From: Micromonospora sp. AMSO31t
GTDB taxonomy: Bacteria > Actinomycetota > Actinomycetes > Mycobacteriales > Micromonosporaceae
Length of the DNA stretch: 46,032 nucleotides
Reading direction: 5' to 3'
NCBI RefSeq assembly: GCF_008868175.1
Contig: NZ_WBKT01000032.1
Span: 1-46,032 of the forward strand
The stretch's first letter is position 1, and each line of letters opens with the position of its first letter. Positions 34,493 to 40,322 of this stretch are shown here, piece by piece. The notes below the pieces were generated by a model. That model saw only the letters and a list, made by a program, of their open reading frames with translations. It searched no databases and was not told the origin of the DNA. Position numbers and translations under genes: made by a program.

Positions 34493-34597
34493 ATAGAGCG
34501 GCATTTCCGTGACCTCCGGCAACGCTGCCAGTGCAGTGCTCGGGGCGCAATCTCGGTCCTCGTCGCCTCGCGCTGGTGACCGACGTTTCACACCGTC

Positions 34598-34618
34598 TTG
34601 TGCCCCCGTTGTGCCCCC
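34598..34618 (+). repeat. left-arm tandem repeats, candidate integrase arm sites
   Basis: TTGTGCCCCC occurs at 34598-34607 and 34609-34618, 11 bp apart. The first starts 105 nt inside attL. Near-identical pairs occur inside the right end. Confidence 0.6.
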
Positions 34619-34671
34619 AGTACCGCGCGCCCGCCTTCTGGATCGAGGACGGGCGCGCGAGGGCGTAACGA

Positions 34672-35130
34672 TCAGCAGCAGCTCGCGGCCGCCCCGCTGG
34701 TGGCCGGCTCCTTCTCGGCGGCCGGGGTGCAGCAGGCACTCTCGGTGGCCTTCTGGAGCCGCCCGGAGTCGGCCTTGACGGTGTAGACCTCCCACGGCTC
34801 GTTGCCGGGGCCGCGCACCCAGACCTTGTCCTGGAGTGCGTAGCAGCACTCGGTGTCGTTCTCCTCCAGGGTGATGAGGCCGGAGTCCGTGAGGCGCTTG
34901 GTCGCGGCGTTGACCTCGTCGGCGCTGAACACCTCGACGCCCAGGTGGTCCATCACGGTGGGCTGGTCGGCCTCACCCTCTAGGAGCACGAGCTTCAGCG
35001 GCGGATTCTCGACGGCGAAGTTGGCGTAGCCGGGGCGACGCTTGGCCGGCTCGACGTTGAACAGCTTCGAGTAGAAGGCCACGGAGCCTTCGAGGTCGGA
35101 CACGCGCAGGGCGAGCTGGACACGGGACAT
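34672..35130 (-). CDS. arsI: ArsI/CadI-type VOC protein, probable organoarsenical C-As lyase
   Basis: The protein has 152 residues and a vicinal-oxygen-chelate fold. MSRVQLALRVSDLEGSVAFY, KRRPGYANFAVENPPLKLVLL and DHLGVEVFS match ArsI and the cadmium-induced CadI. Candidate Fe(II) ligands are Q5, H62 and E114. The vicinal cysteines C95-C96 in TECCYALQDKVWV are those that bind trivalent arsenicals in ArsI. Two further Cys pairs (133-134, 151-152) lie in an extra tail. ArsI splits methylarsenite and aromatic arsenicals into arsenite. The second of two nearby ATGs (35128-35130) is best spaced from AGGAGGA. Confidence 0.85.
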   Translation of the reverse strand: MSRVQLALRVSDLEGSVAFYSKLFNVEPAKRRPGYANFAVENPPLKLVLLEGEADQPTVMDHLGVEVFSADEVNAATKRLTDSGLITLEENDTECCYALQDKVWVRGPGNEPWEVYTVKADSGRLQKATESACCTPAAEKEPATSGAAASCC

Positions 35131-35150
35131 GGTCATTCCTCCTGACAGGT

Positions 35151-35300
35151 TCAGCGGACGATGTAGGTGAGAGCGGCGATGCGGTTGCGCTCGTAGCGGG
35201 CGTCGGCGCGGCATGCCGCGGTGCACACCTGGCCGCAGGGCTCGCAGAACGTGACGCCCTGGTTCCGCGTGGTACGACGCTGCCGGAACAGCTTGATCAT
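35151..35300 (-). CDS. 49-residue Cys-rich protein in the ars cluster
   Basis: The protein has 49 residues. Four cysteines at 19, 22, 26 and 30 form FCEPCGQVCTAAC, a C-x2-C-x3-C-x3-C cluster suitable for a metal or arsenic(III) ion. Basic segments flank it. It stands 20 bp before arsI and shares the promoter divergent from arsR, so a part in arsenic handling (chaperone or sink) is likely but not shown. The ATG at 35298-35300 has only a weak AAGGGCGAAG site. I know no named family. Confidence 0.6.
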   Translation of the reverse strand: MIKLFRQRRTTRNQGVTFCEPCGQVCTAACRADARYERNRIAALTYIVR

Positions 35301-35354
35301 GGCTTCGCCCTTGCCTAGATGTTCTTCGAAGCAAGACCTACGTTGCACCCTGTT

Positions 35355-35368
35355 TTGAGTTCTGTCAA
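35355..35368. promoter_or_regulatory. candidate ArsR operator in the divergent ars control region
   Basis: TTGA and TCAA flank a 6-nt centre as a perfect inverted repeat. It overlaps a perfect TTGACA (minus strand, 35363-35368), a likely -35 of the arsI-side operon, and ends 9 bp before arsR. ArsR binding here would block both directions. CTTCGAAG at 35324-35331 is a second small palindrome. Confidence 0.55.
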
Positions 35369-35377
35369 GCTAGAGGC

Positions 35378-35746
35378 ATGTCGAAACAAGAGCTGCCGGT
35401 GGTGGACCTCAACGCGGTCGCCTGCTGCTCCCCCATCGCGGTCCGCCCGATGGACCCCGAGCAGGCTGCGGTGGTCGCGCCGCTGTTCAAGGCCCTGGGT
35501 GACCCGGTCCGGCTGCGGCTGATGTCGATGATCGCCTCGGTACCGGAGATGTGCGTCTGCGACCTGACCCCGGCGTTCGACCTGTCCGGGCCGACCATCT
35601 CCCACCACCTCAAGGTGCTGCGCGAGGCTGGCCTGGTCGACTCGGAGCGGCGCGGCACCTGGGTCTGGTACCGGGTCAAGCCGGAAGCGTTTCGCCAGCT
35701 CGGGGCTCTGCTGGACATCTCGGCCGCTCCGGCCGCCGCCGCGTGA
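35378..35746 (+). CDS. arsR: ArsR/SmtB-family arsenic-responsive repressor
   Basis: The protein has 122 residues with a winged helix-turn-helix core: FKALGDPVRLRLMSMIAS, CVCDLTPAFDLSGPTISHHLKVLREAGLV and RRGTWVWYRV. Cysteines 16-17 near the N-terminus and 59/61 before the recognition helix resemble the Cys15-Cys16-Cys55 arsenite site of Corynebacterium glutamicum ArsR, rather than the E. coli type. It should repress its own operon and the divergent arsI operon until As(III) binds. Its stop overlaps the aquaporin GTG as GTGA. Confidence 0.92.
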   Translation: MSKQELPVVDLNAVACCSPIAVRPMDPEQAAVVAPLFKALGDPVRLRLMSMIASVPEMCVCDLTPAFDLSGPTISHHLKVLREAGLVDSERRGTWVWYRVKPEAFRQLGALLDISAAPAAAA

Positions 35747-36474
35747 GCCTCGCCCTGCCCCGGCGGGCCTCGGCGGAGTTCGCCGGCACCGCCCTCCTGG
35801 TCGCCGCCGTGGTCGGCTCCGGCATCGCCGCCGCCCGGCTCTCCCCCACCGACGTCGGCCTGCAACTGCTGGAAAACGCGATCGCTACGGCCCTCGCGCT
35901 GGGCGCGCTGATCCTGACCTTCGGGCCGGTATCCGGCGCGCACTTCAACCCCGTCGTCTCCGGCGTCGACTGGTGGCTCGGTCGTCGCTCCGGCACCGGC
36001 CTGACCGGCCGCGACCTCGCCGCCTACACCGCCGCCCAGACCGGCGGAGCCATCACCGGGGCTGTCCTGGCCGATCTGATGTTCGGCCTCCCGGCTGTTG
36101 CCTGGTCCCGCACCGGCAGGACCGGGGGGAACCTGTGGCTGGCTGAGGTGGTCGCCACCGCCGGCCTGGTCGTCCTGGTCTTCGCCCTCGCCCGCTCCGG
36201 CCGCACCGCCGCCGCCCCCGCCGCCGTGGGCGCCTACATCGGCGCGGCCTACTGGTTCACCTCGTCGACCTCGTTCGCCAACCCTGCCGTCACCATCGGC
36301 CGGGCTTTCACCGACACCTTCGCCGGCATCGCCCCCACCTCGGTGCCCGGCTTCGTCGCCGCCCAGCTCGTCGGCGGCGTGGTCGCCGTCGCCGCCCTCG
36401 CCGCCTGGTACCCGCACGCCGCCGACACCGCCGACGCCGTGGTCGTGCCGCAGCTTGCCGAGGAGAAGCGATGA
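35743..36474 (+). CDS. MIP/aquaporin-family channel in the ars operon
   Basis: The protein has 243 residues and six TM helices plus two half-helices. The first pore motif reads HFNPVVS (NPV in place of NPA) and the second SFANPAVTIGRAF, with the selectivity Arg after it. Aquaglyceroporins conduct arsenite as As(OH)3. In Sinorhizobium meliloti, AqpS works with ArsC by letting arsenite flow out down its gradient. No ArsB, Acr3 or ArsA gene is in this cluster, so the channel is the obvious exit route here. It is coupled to arsR (GTGA) and arsN1 (ATGA). Confidence 0.85.
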   Translation: MSLALPRRASAEFAGTALLVAAVVGSGIAAARLSPTDVGLQLLENAIATALALGALILTFGPVSGAHFNPVVSGVDWWLGRRSGTGLTGRDLAAYTAAQTGGAITGAVLADLMFGLPAVAWSRTGRTGGNLWLAEVVATAGLVVLVFALARSGRTAAAPAAVGAYIGAAYWFTSSTSFANPAVTIGRAFTDTFAGIAPTSVPGFVAAQLVGGVVAVAALAAWYPHAADTADAVVVPQLAEEKR

Positions 36475-36986
36475 CCGCTCCCGCCCCGACCAGCGGCGTC
36501 ACCATCACCGCAATGGGCGAGCAGCACGCTGACGCCGTGCTGGACATCTACCGGCTCGGTATCGCTACGGGCCACGCCACCTTCGAAACCGAGCCGCCCA
36601 CCTGGGAGCAGTTCGCGTCGACCCGGCTGCCTGACCACCGCTGGGTGGCCGTCGACGCCACCGGCCGCGTCCTCGGTTGGGTCGCCTGCTCCGCTGTCTC
36701 CGACCGGTGCGTCTACGCCGGGGTGGTGGAGCACTCCGTCTACGTCCACCCCGACGCCCGCGGCTTGGGAGTCGGTCGACTCCTGCTCGACGCCCTGATC
36801 GCCTCCACGGAGCAGGCCGGCATCTGGACCATCCAGTCCGGCGTGTTCCCCGACAACACCGCCAGCCTGGCCCTGCACACCGCCTGCGGCTTCCGCACCG
36901 TCGGCACCCGCGAACGCATCGGCCGCCACCACGGCACCTGGCGCGACGTCACCCTCATCGAACGCCGCAGCCCCACCATCACCTGA
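36471..36986 (+). CDS. arsN1: ArsN1-like GNAT acetyltransferase (arsinothricin/phosphinothricin type)
   Basis: The protein has 171 residues. AVLDIYRLGIATGHATFETEPPTWEQF and VYAGVVEHSVYVHPDARGLGVGRLLLDALI, then NTASLALHTACGFRTVGTRERIGRHHGTWRDVTLIER, are the landmarks of the phosphinothricin/arsinothricin acetyltransferase group. Within ars operons this member is ArsN1, which acetylates the amino group of arsinothricin, an organoarsenical glutamine-synthetase inhibitor. A phosphinothricin-type substrate cannot be excluded. The ATG overlaps the aquaporin stop. Confidence 0.82.
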   Translation: MTAPAPTSGVTITAMGEQHADAVLDIYRLGIATGHATFETEPPTWEQFASTRLPDHRWVAVDATGRVLGWVACSAVSDRCVYAGVVEHSVYVHPDARGLGVGRLLLDALIASTEQAGIWTIQSGVFPDNTASLALHTACGFRTVGTRERIGRHHGTWRDVTLIERRSPTIT

Positions 36987-36999
36987 CAGGAACCCACCG

Positions 37000-37407
37000 A
37001 TGAGCGACAAGCCCACCGTCCTGTTCGTCTGCGTCCACAACGCCGGCCGCTCCCAAATGGCCGCCGGCTGGCTACGCCACCTCGCCGGCGACACCATCGA
37101 AGTCCGCTCCGCAGGCTCCGAACCCGCCGACCAAATCAACCCCGTCGCCGTCGAGGCCATGCGCGAAGTCGGCATCGACATCACCGACCAGACCCCGGCC
37201 CGACTCACCTGGGACACCGCCGAAGCCAGCGACGTCATCATCACCATGGGCTGCGGCGACGCCTGCCCCGTCTTCCCCGGCAAACGCTACGAAGACTGGA
37301 AACTCACCGACCCCGCCGGCCAACCCATCGACGTCGTCCGCCAAGTCCGCGACGACATCAAGAGCAGGGTTACCGCGCTCCTCGCCGACCTGGCGGCCCA
37401 GGGCTGA
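37000..37407 (+). CDS. arsC: arsenate reductase, low-molecular-weight phosphatase type
   Basis: The protein has 135 residues. The P-loop CVHNAGRS (C11-x5-R17) binds arsenate. MGCGDACPVFPGKRYEDWKLTDPAG supplies C85 and C89 and the catalytic Asp. It reduces As(V) to As(III). The thiol donor, thioredoxin or mycothiol/mycoredoxin, cannot be settled from sequence; the host makes mycothiol. It is the last gene of the arsR operon, 13 bp after arsN1, and its stop is only 6 bp before the internal att-like repeat. Confidence 0.93.
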   Translation: MSDKPTVLFVCVHNAGRSQMAAGWLRHLAGDTIEVRSAGSEPADQINPVAVEAMREVGIDITDQTPARLTWDTAEASDVIITMGCGDACPVFPGKRYEDWKLTDPAGQPIDVVRQVRDDIKSRVTALLADLAAQG

Positions 37408-37413
37408 ACGTCG

Positions 37414-37432
37414 TCAGACGTTCTGGCGGAAC
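37414..37432. repeat. imperfect internal att copy
   Basis: TCAGACGTT CTG GCGGAAC matches the att core except for three adjacent bases (CTG for GAA). Reverse-strand reading gives Phe-Arg-Gln-Asn-Val-stop. Similarity to the left end continues inward for about 130 bp. Confidence 0.65.
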
Positions 37433-37647
37433 TAAGAGCTGCTGTCCCGCCATCAGCGAAACAACCCTCAGCGCCTGCTCATGCGGTGTCTCAGCCTGCC
37501 AGCCGTTCGCGGCTGGTTAACGACGTTGACAGCGTCGTGTGCCCCACGCTCGTCGTTGCTTGTTGCTGTTCAGCACAAGGTCGTCAAAAATCTAAGCCAT
37601 GCCGACGTTCTAGGGGAGGGAATCGGACTTCCTAGCGGCCTAGTGAC
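37433..37647. other. gene-free stretch resembling the left arm of the island
   Basis: No gene is seen in these 215 bp. The first part aligns by eye with the bases inside attL, notably CTGGTTAACGACGTTGACA against CTGGTGACCGACGTTTCAC. The arm motif GTGTGCCCCA at 37537-37546 starts 104 nt after the att-like repeat, against 105 nt at the left end. Confidence 0.5.
37537..37546 (+). repeat. internal copy of the arm motif
   Basis: GTGTGCCCCA matches the right-arm motif exactly. Only one copy is present here; the second appears lost. Confidence 0.45.
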
Positions 37648-37896
37648 TCACCCGCGCTCCCTCCGATGTTCGAGAAGGTGCTCCAGGTCGTCGACCTCGC
37701 CATCCCCGGGTCGCGGAAGGATGTTCTTCCGAGACCCGTCGGTGCGGTACCCCTGCTCAACCAGGGGCTTCGCGCAACCATCTGAGTAATGTGCCTTGTG
37801 GCTCCCCGCACGACGCTGCATGATCCAGAAGACGATGCCCCAACCAACGAAAATGACCAGCCCCACCGCGATCAACCACTGCATCCATCCCACCAC
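37648..37896 (-). CDS. small single-TM protein in the island
   Basis: The protein has about 82 residues. One TM helix (MQWLIAVGLVIFVGWGIVFWIM) is followed by a hydrophilic tail with scattered charges (HKAHYSDGCAKPLVEQGYRTDG). The GTG at 37894-37896 is preferred because GAGGGGG lies 4 nt upstream; a GTG at 37917 and an ATG at 37884 are alternatives. No function is recognised. Its codon use is less GC-rich than the core genes. Confidence 0.55.
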   Translation of the reverse strand: MVGWMQWLIAVGLVIFVGWGIVFWIMQRRAGSHKAHYSDGCAKPLVEQGYRTDGSRKNILPRPGDGEVDDLEHLLEHRRERG

Positions 37897-37987
37897 TGGA
37901 CCCCCTCGCGTTGCCACCGGCTATGCCCAGTCACAGGGTAGATCCGGCAGTAGCCGTTCCGTCACACAGAGACGCTAGTCTCTTTCT

Positions 37988-39943
37988 ATGGATCTGGCGC
38001 TTCGCTCGTCACGGGCAGCCGAATCCCTGACCAAGTGGCTCAGGCCCCTCGCCTTCACTGACTGGTCAGCACCACGAGTGACCGCGGCACTGATGAGAGG
38101 CGTCGTGGACTGGGGCGTTGCACACGGTTGGCGCGTCCGACGGGAAGTACCGAGCATCGCGGGCCTGCCCGGTTCCCATCCAGATCGGCCCGGCTACCTC
38201 GACGTTGTCTGTGAGCGCCTAGGAGCCCCACCGATCGCCGTCGAGATCGACAGATCCGACAAGCAGTGGTCGTCGCGCAAACTGCTTTGCGAAGCCGACG
38301 CGGGAGCTGTCGCAGTCTGGGTTCGTTGGGGTAGCCCTCGAACCTGGATCGTGCCCCATCCGGTCGCCCTGGTCGACATCTCCACCACCCGCCGCCGCGT
38401 CGCCGGCCGTCTCCTTTATTCCCGCGCCGAGGGAGACGCGGCCGTTGCTGCGGCGGCACCCGAACCACCTGCGGCTTCCCACTGCCGCGCAACCACCCGC
38501 AGCGGCGAGCCATGTCCCATCAACCCGCGCCCGTCGGGGCTGTGCCACGTCCACGATCCCGCAGTGCAGTGCGGTGCCCGGAAGAAGAATGGCCAGCGCT
38601 GCGGTAATGCCACTGGTGGAGGTCTCTGCAACATTCACAAGAACAGTCCTGCCTTTGACAGACACAGCCACCCTGCTTTAACCGGCGGCAGCAGCCCGGA
38701 GCGGTGTTGCCATCCCGTCTGCCGTCGACCCGCCCTCCTGGGAGCGGGCCGCCGCCCGCCCCGCCATGTCAAGGCGGCCTTGACGCACGGACGGACGCTG
38801 GCGGGTCGGGCGGTGGTGTGCTCGGCTCGCCCGGGTCGTCGGCTGGCGGGATGGTTTGCGCAACCACCCACGGACCGCAACTCGCCGACGGGCTTGCAGC
38901 CATCTCGGAGCCCGAGCGCCCCCGCCGGAGGCGCAGTAGCCGCAACCCCGCGATCGCCGCCAGCTCGCCTACGCGGCCGGCGTGCGCTCCCCTACGCCGC
39001 GCGGGCTCGTGGCCGCGCGGCCCGGCCGGCTGCCGGCCCACTCCTCACCAATCAACGGTCCTGTCGTTCTGCGGCGGCCCACCGGGCTTCCCGCCCTCCG
39101 CGCCAGCCGCCGGGCGTCAGGCGTGACGGCCGCAGAGCGACAGCGGCAGCGGCCGGCGCGCGCCCAGGCGGCGGCGCGTGCGGCCCGTTACGGGCCGCCT
39201 TGGAGACGTACAGAAATTTAAACAACCTCGCCGGCAGCCGGCTGCCCAGTCTCGGGGCCTGCGTGACAGATCGGTATCGGGACCTGCGTGACAAGCGTTC
39301 CGCAGAGTCTCCGGGAATGACGGTGGCTAACGTGTCGGGCATGACGGACCTCGAAGACGTGATCAGAGCGCTCTTCCGGCCACCTGGTTCGGAGTCCGTG
39401 CCTCGCGCTGGCTCTGTCGACCGGCTTGACAACGGGACCTTCCATGTCGACTACCACGATTCTGACCACGTCTACCTCGTGACGGTTCGCCAGGTCCCGC
39501 GAATCCGGTTGCCACTTGCGCGCCCGGTGCTCGTGGGTCGGGTCGCTGGGGTGCGCGCAGAACTTGTTCAGGTGAGCGTGGCCAACCACATCGAGGTGAG
39601 GCTCGACGCTGAGCCCGGCCCACCTCGGGAGACAGCGCTCAGACACTATCTGGCCTCGTATCAGCAGTGGGAGGAGCGAGCCGAGCACGGCGCCCCGCCG
39701 CCGCCGTGGCCCGCCGAACAGTTCAAGAGGATCTCTCTCGCGGTCTCCGATGATGTCGGCACGCCCTATCGCCTGATCTCCGGTCAGCTTGGAGGCATGG
39801 GGACTGAGTGGGCGCTGCACTGGGGGTTTCGGCCACCACCGCCAGCGACGGCGCGTCGCCTGACACTCGACTTCACGTCTCCGGACGGGGCGCCGGCGAA
39901 GATCGACCTACCGCTGCCTCACGCCGAGACGAAGACCTCGTAA
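37988..39943 (+). CDS. putative nuclease with two zinc knuckles; long composite frame
   Basis: The frame is open for 651 codons, but only the first 225 or so look like one protein. Residues 65-115 (RPGYLDVVCERLGAPPIAVEIDRSDK, then AVAVWVRWG) resemble a restriction-endonuclease-like core, with D72, E86 and D88 as candidate metal ligands. Two C-x9-C-x8/9-C-x2-H knuckles follow (C166/C176/C186/H189 and C195/C205/C214/H217). After residue 230 the sequence turns into Arg/Pro/Ala-rich text with poor codon bias, so the original stop has probably been lost by insertion. The last 200 codons are better read as a separate leaderless gene. The function is inferred only. Confidence 0.45.
   Translation: MDLALRSSRAAESLTKWLRPLAFTDWSAPRVTAALMRGVVDWGVAHGWRVRREVPSIAGLPGSHPDRPGYLDVVCERLGAPPIAVEIDRSDKQWSSRKLLCEADAGAVAVWVRWGSPRTWIVPHPVALVDISTTRRRVAGRLLYSRAEGDAAVAAAAPEPPAASHCRATTRSGEPCPINPRPSGLCHVHDPAVQCGARKKNGQRCGNATGGGLCNIHKNSPAFDRHSHPALTGGSSPERCCHPVCRRPALLGAGRRPPRHVKAALTHGRTLAGRAVVCSARPGRRLAGWFAQPPTDRNSPTGLQPSRSPSAPAGGAVAATPRSPPARLRGRRALPYAARARGRAARPAAGPLLTNQRSCRSAAAHRASRPPRQPPGVRRDGRRATAAAAGARPGGGACGPLRAALETYRNLNNLAGSRLPSLGACVTDRYRDLRDKRSAESPGMTVANVSGMTDLEDVIRALFRPPGSESVPRAGSVDRLDNGTFHVDYHDSDHVYLVTVRQVPRIRLPLARPVLVGRVAGVRAELVQVSVANHIEVRLDAEPGPPRETALRHYLASYQQWEERAEHGAPPPPWPAEQFKRISLAVSDDVGTPYRLISGQLGGMGTEWALHWGFRPPPPATARRLTLDFTSPDGAPAKIDLPLPHAETKTS
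38690..39247. other. non-coding-like GC-rich block of unknown nature
   Basis: None of the six frames has convincing codon bias. The block contains a perfect palindrome, GTCAAGGC-G-GCCTTGAC at 38768-38784, which gives TTGAC on both strands. Its right end turns abruptly AT-rich (GAAATTTAAAC near 39216). It may be a degraded insertion that disrupted the upstream knuckle-protein gene, or a structured or replication-related region. Confidence 0.4.
39149..39169 (+). repeat. 21-bp direct repeat, copy 2
   Basis: Identical over 21 bp to 34448-34468, next to the left att site. Confidence 0.6.
39248..39282 (+). repeat. left 35-bp inverted repeat
   Basis: It matches the reverse complement of 39981-40015 at 30 of 35 positions, with a 16-base identical core (CCTGCGTGACAGATCG). 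A further copy of GGACCTGCGTGACA follows immediately at 39279-39292. Confidence 0.7.
39328..39333 (+). promoter_or_regulatory. leaderless -10 box of the passenger gene
   Basis: TAACGT lies 7 nt before the ATG at 39341. Confidence 0.45.
39341..39943 (+). CDS. unknown passenger gene, alternative reading of the composite frame's 3' end
   Basis: This gives a soluble protein of 200 residues. It starts MTDLEDVIRALFRPPG and shows alternating strands (GTFHVDYHDSDHVYLVTV, LVGRVAGVRAELVQVSVANHIEVRLD), then a proline-rich linker and MGTEWALHWGFRPPPPATARRLTLDFTS. The beta-rich pattern suggests an immunoglobulin- or jelly-roll-like fold; no family is recognised. It shares the frame of the 37988 gene with no stop between, but the leaderless box and the return of normal codon bias favour an independent start. 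It lies wholly inside the inverted-repeat unit. Confidence 0.6.
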   Translation: MTDLEDVIRALFRPPGSESVPRAGSVDRLDNGTFHVDYHDSDHVYLVTVRQVPRIRLPLARPVLVGRVAGVRAELVQVSVANHIEVRLDAEPGPPRETALRHYLASYQQWEERAEHGAPPPPWPAEQFKRISLAVSDDVGTPYRLISGQLGGMGTEWALHWGFRPPPPATARRLTLDFTSPDGAPAKIDLPLPHAETKTS

Positions 39944-39980
39944 CAGAACCGCAAGATCGCCTAGCGCGGTGTAAACCGGG

Positions 39981-40015
39981 TCCTGAGATCGATCTGTCAC
40001 GCAGGTCCTGAGACT
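39981..40015 (-). repeat. right 35-bp inverted repeat
   Basis: Its reverse complement matches 39248-39282 at 30 of 35 positions. Confidence 0.7.
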
Positions 40016-40055
40016 CGACATCGCCGACAGCCGGCCGGTCGTACACCTGTACGAG

Positions 40056-40061
40056 TAGGCT
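40056..40061 (+). promoter_or_regulatory. leaderless -10 box of the small broken gene
   Basis: TAGGCT lies 6 nt before the GTG at 40068. Confidence 0.4.
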
Positions 40062-40067
40062 GCCCTG

Positions 40068-40322
40068 GTGGAGGTACACGGGCGCTGGTGGAACGGGTCT
40101 TGGGGCCGCATGGCCCAGCGTGACATCTGACTGCTCTCCGACGGCCGGCTCTGGCGAGTCCGCGGCCGCATCGGCGGCGACGAAGGGCAAGAGGTGTCGT
40201 ACGACTTCCGCGACGAAGCATCTGCCCGGTCGATGGTCGACCGGATGATGAAGACCTCGGCCGGCACGTGGCGGGACCTCACGGAGGCGCTTCGGCAGGA
40301 GTCCAACCGCCAGACTCGCTAG
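40068..40322 (+). pseudogene. small conserved protein gene interrupted by an in-frame TGA
   Basis: The frame of 85 codons starts with GTG and reads VEVHGRWWNGSWGRMAQRDI, then TGA at 40128-40130, then LLSDGRLWRVRGRIGGDEG and on to a TAG at 40320-40322. The text on both sides of the TGA is one continuous, well-biased coding frame. A single change from TGG (Trp) would explain the stop. Small proteins of this WWNG...RDIWLL type seem to recur in actinobacterial accessory DNA, but that is from memory. Its last three bases overlap the convergent lipoprotein gene. Confidence 0.6.

Larger units (their letters stand above)
39248..40015. mobile_element. 768-bp inverted-repeat-bounded unit with a passenger gene
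   Basis: Both ends carry a 35-bp imperfect inverted repeat containing CCTGCGTGACA. Between them is a single gene that is not a transposase. The layout is that of a non-autonomous (MITE-like) element, or an insertion sequence whose transposase was replaced. The end motif reminds me of IS481-type termini, but I cannot confirm this. No target duplication is evident. Confidence 0.5.

Noticed and set aside
34376..34849. Possible minus-strand gene across the left island border
   Set aside because: The frame overlaps arsI out of register and crosses attL. It has no motif and no ribosome site.
40128..40130. TGA as a selenocysteine codon
   Set aside because: The protein has no redox motif, no SECIS-like hairpin is apparent after it, and Trp fits the context.
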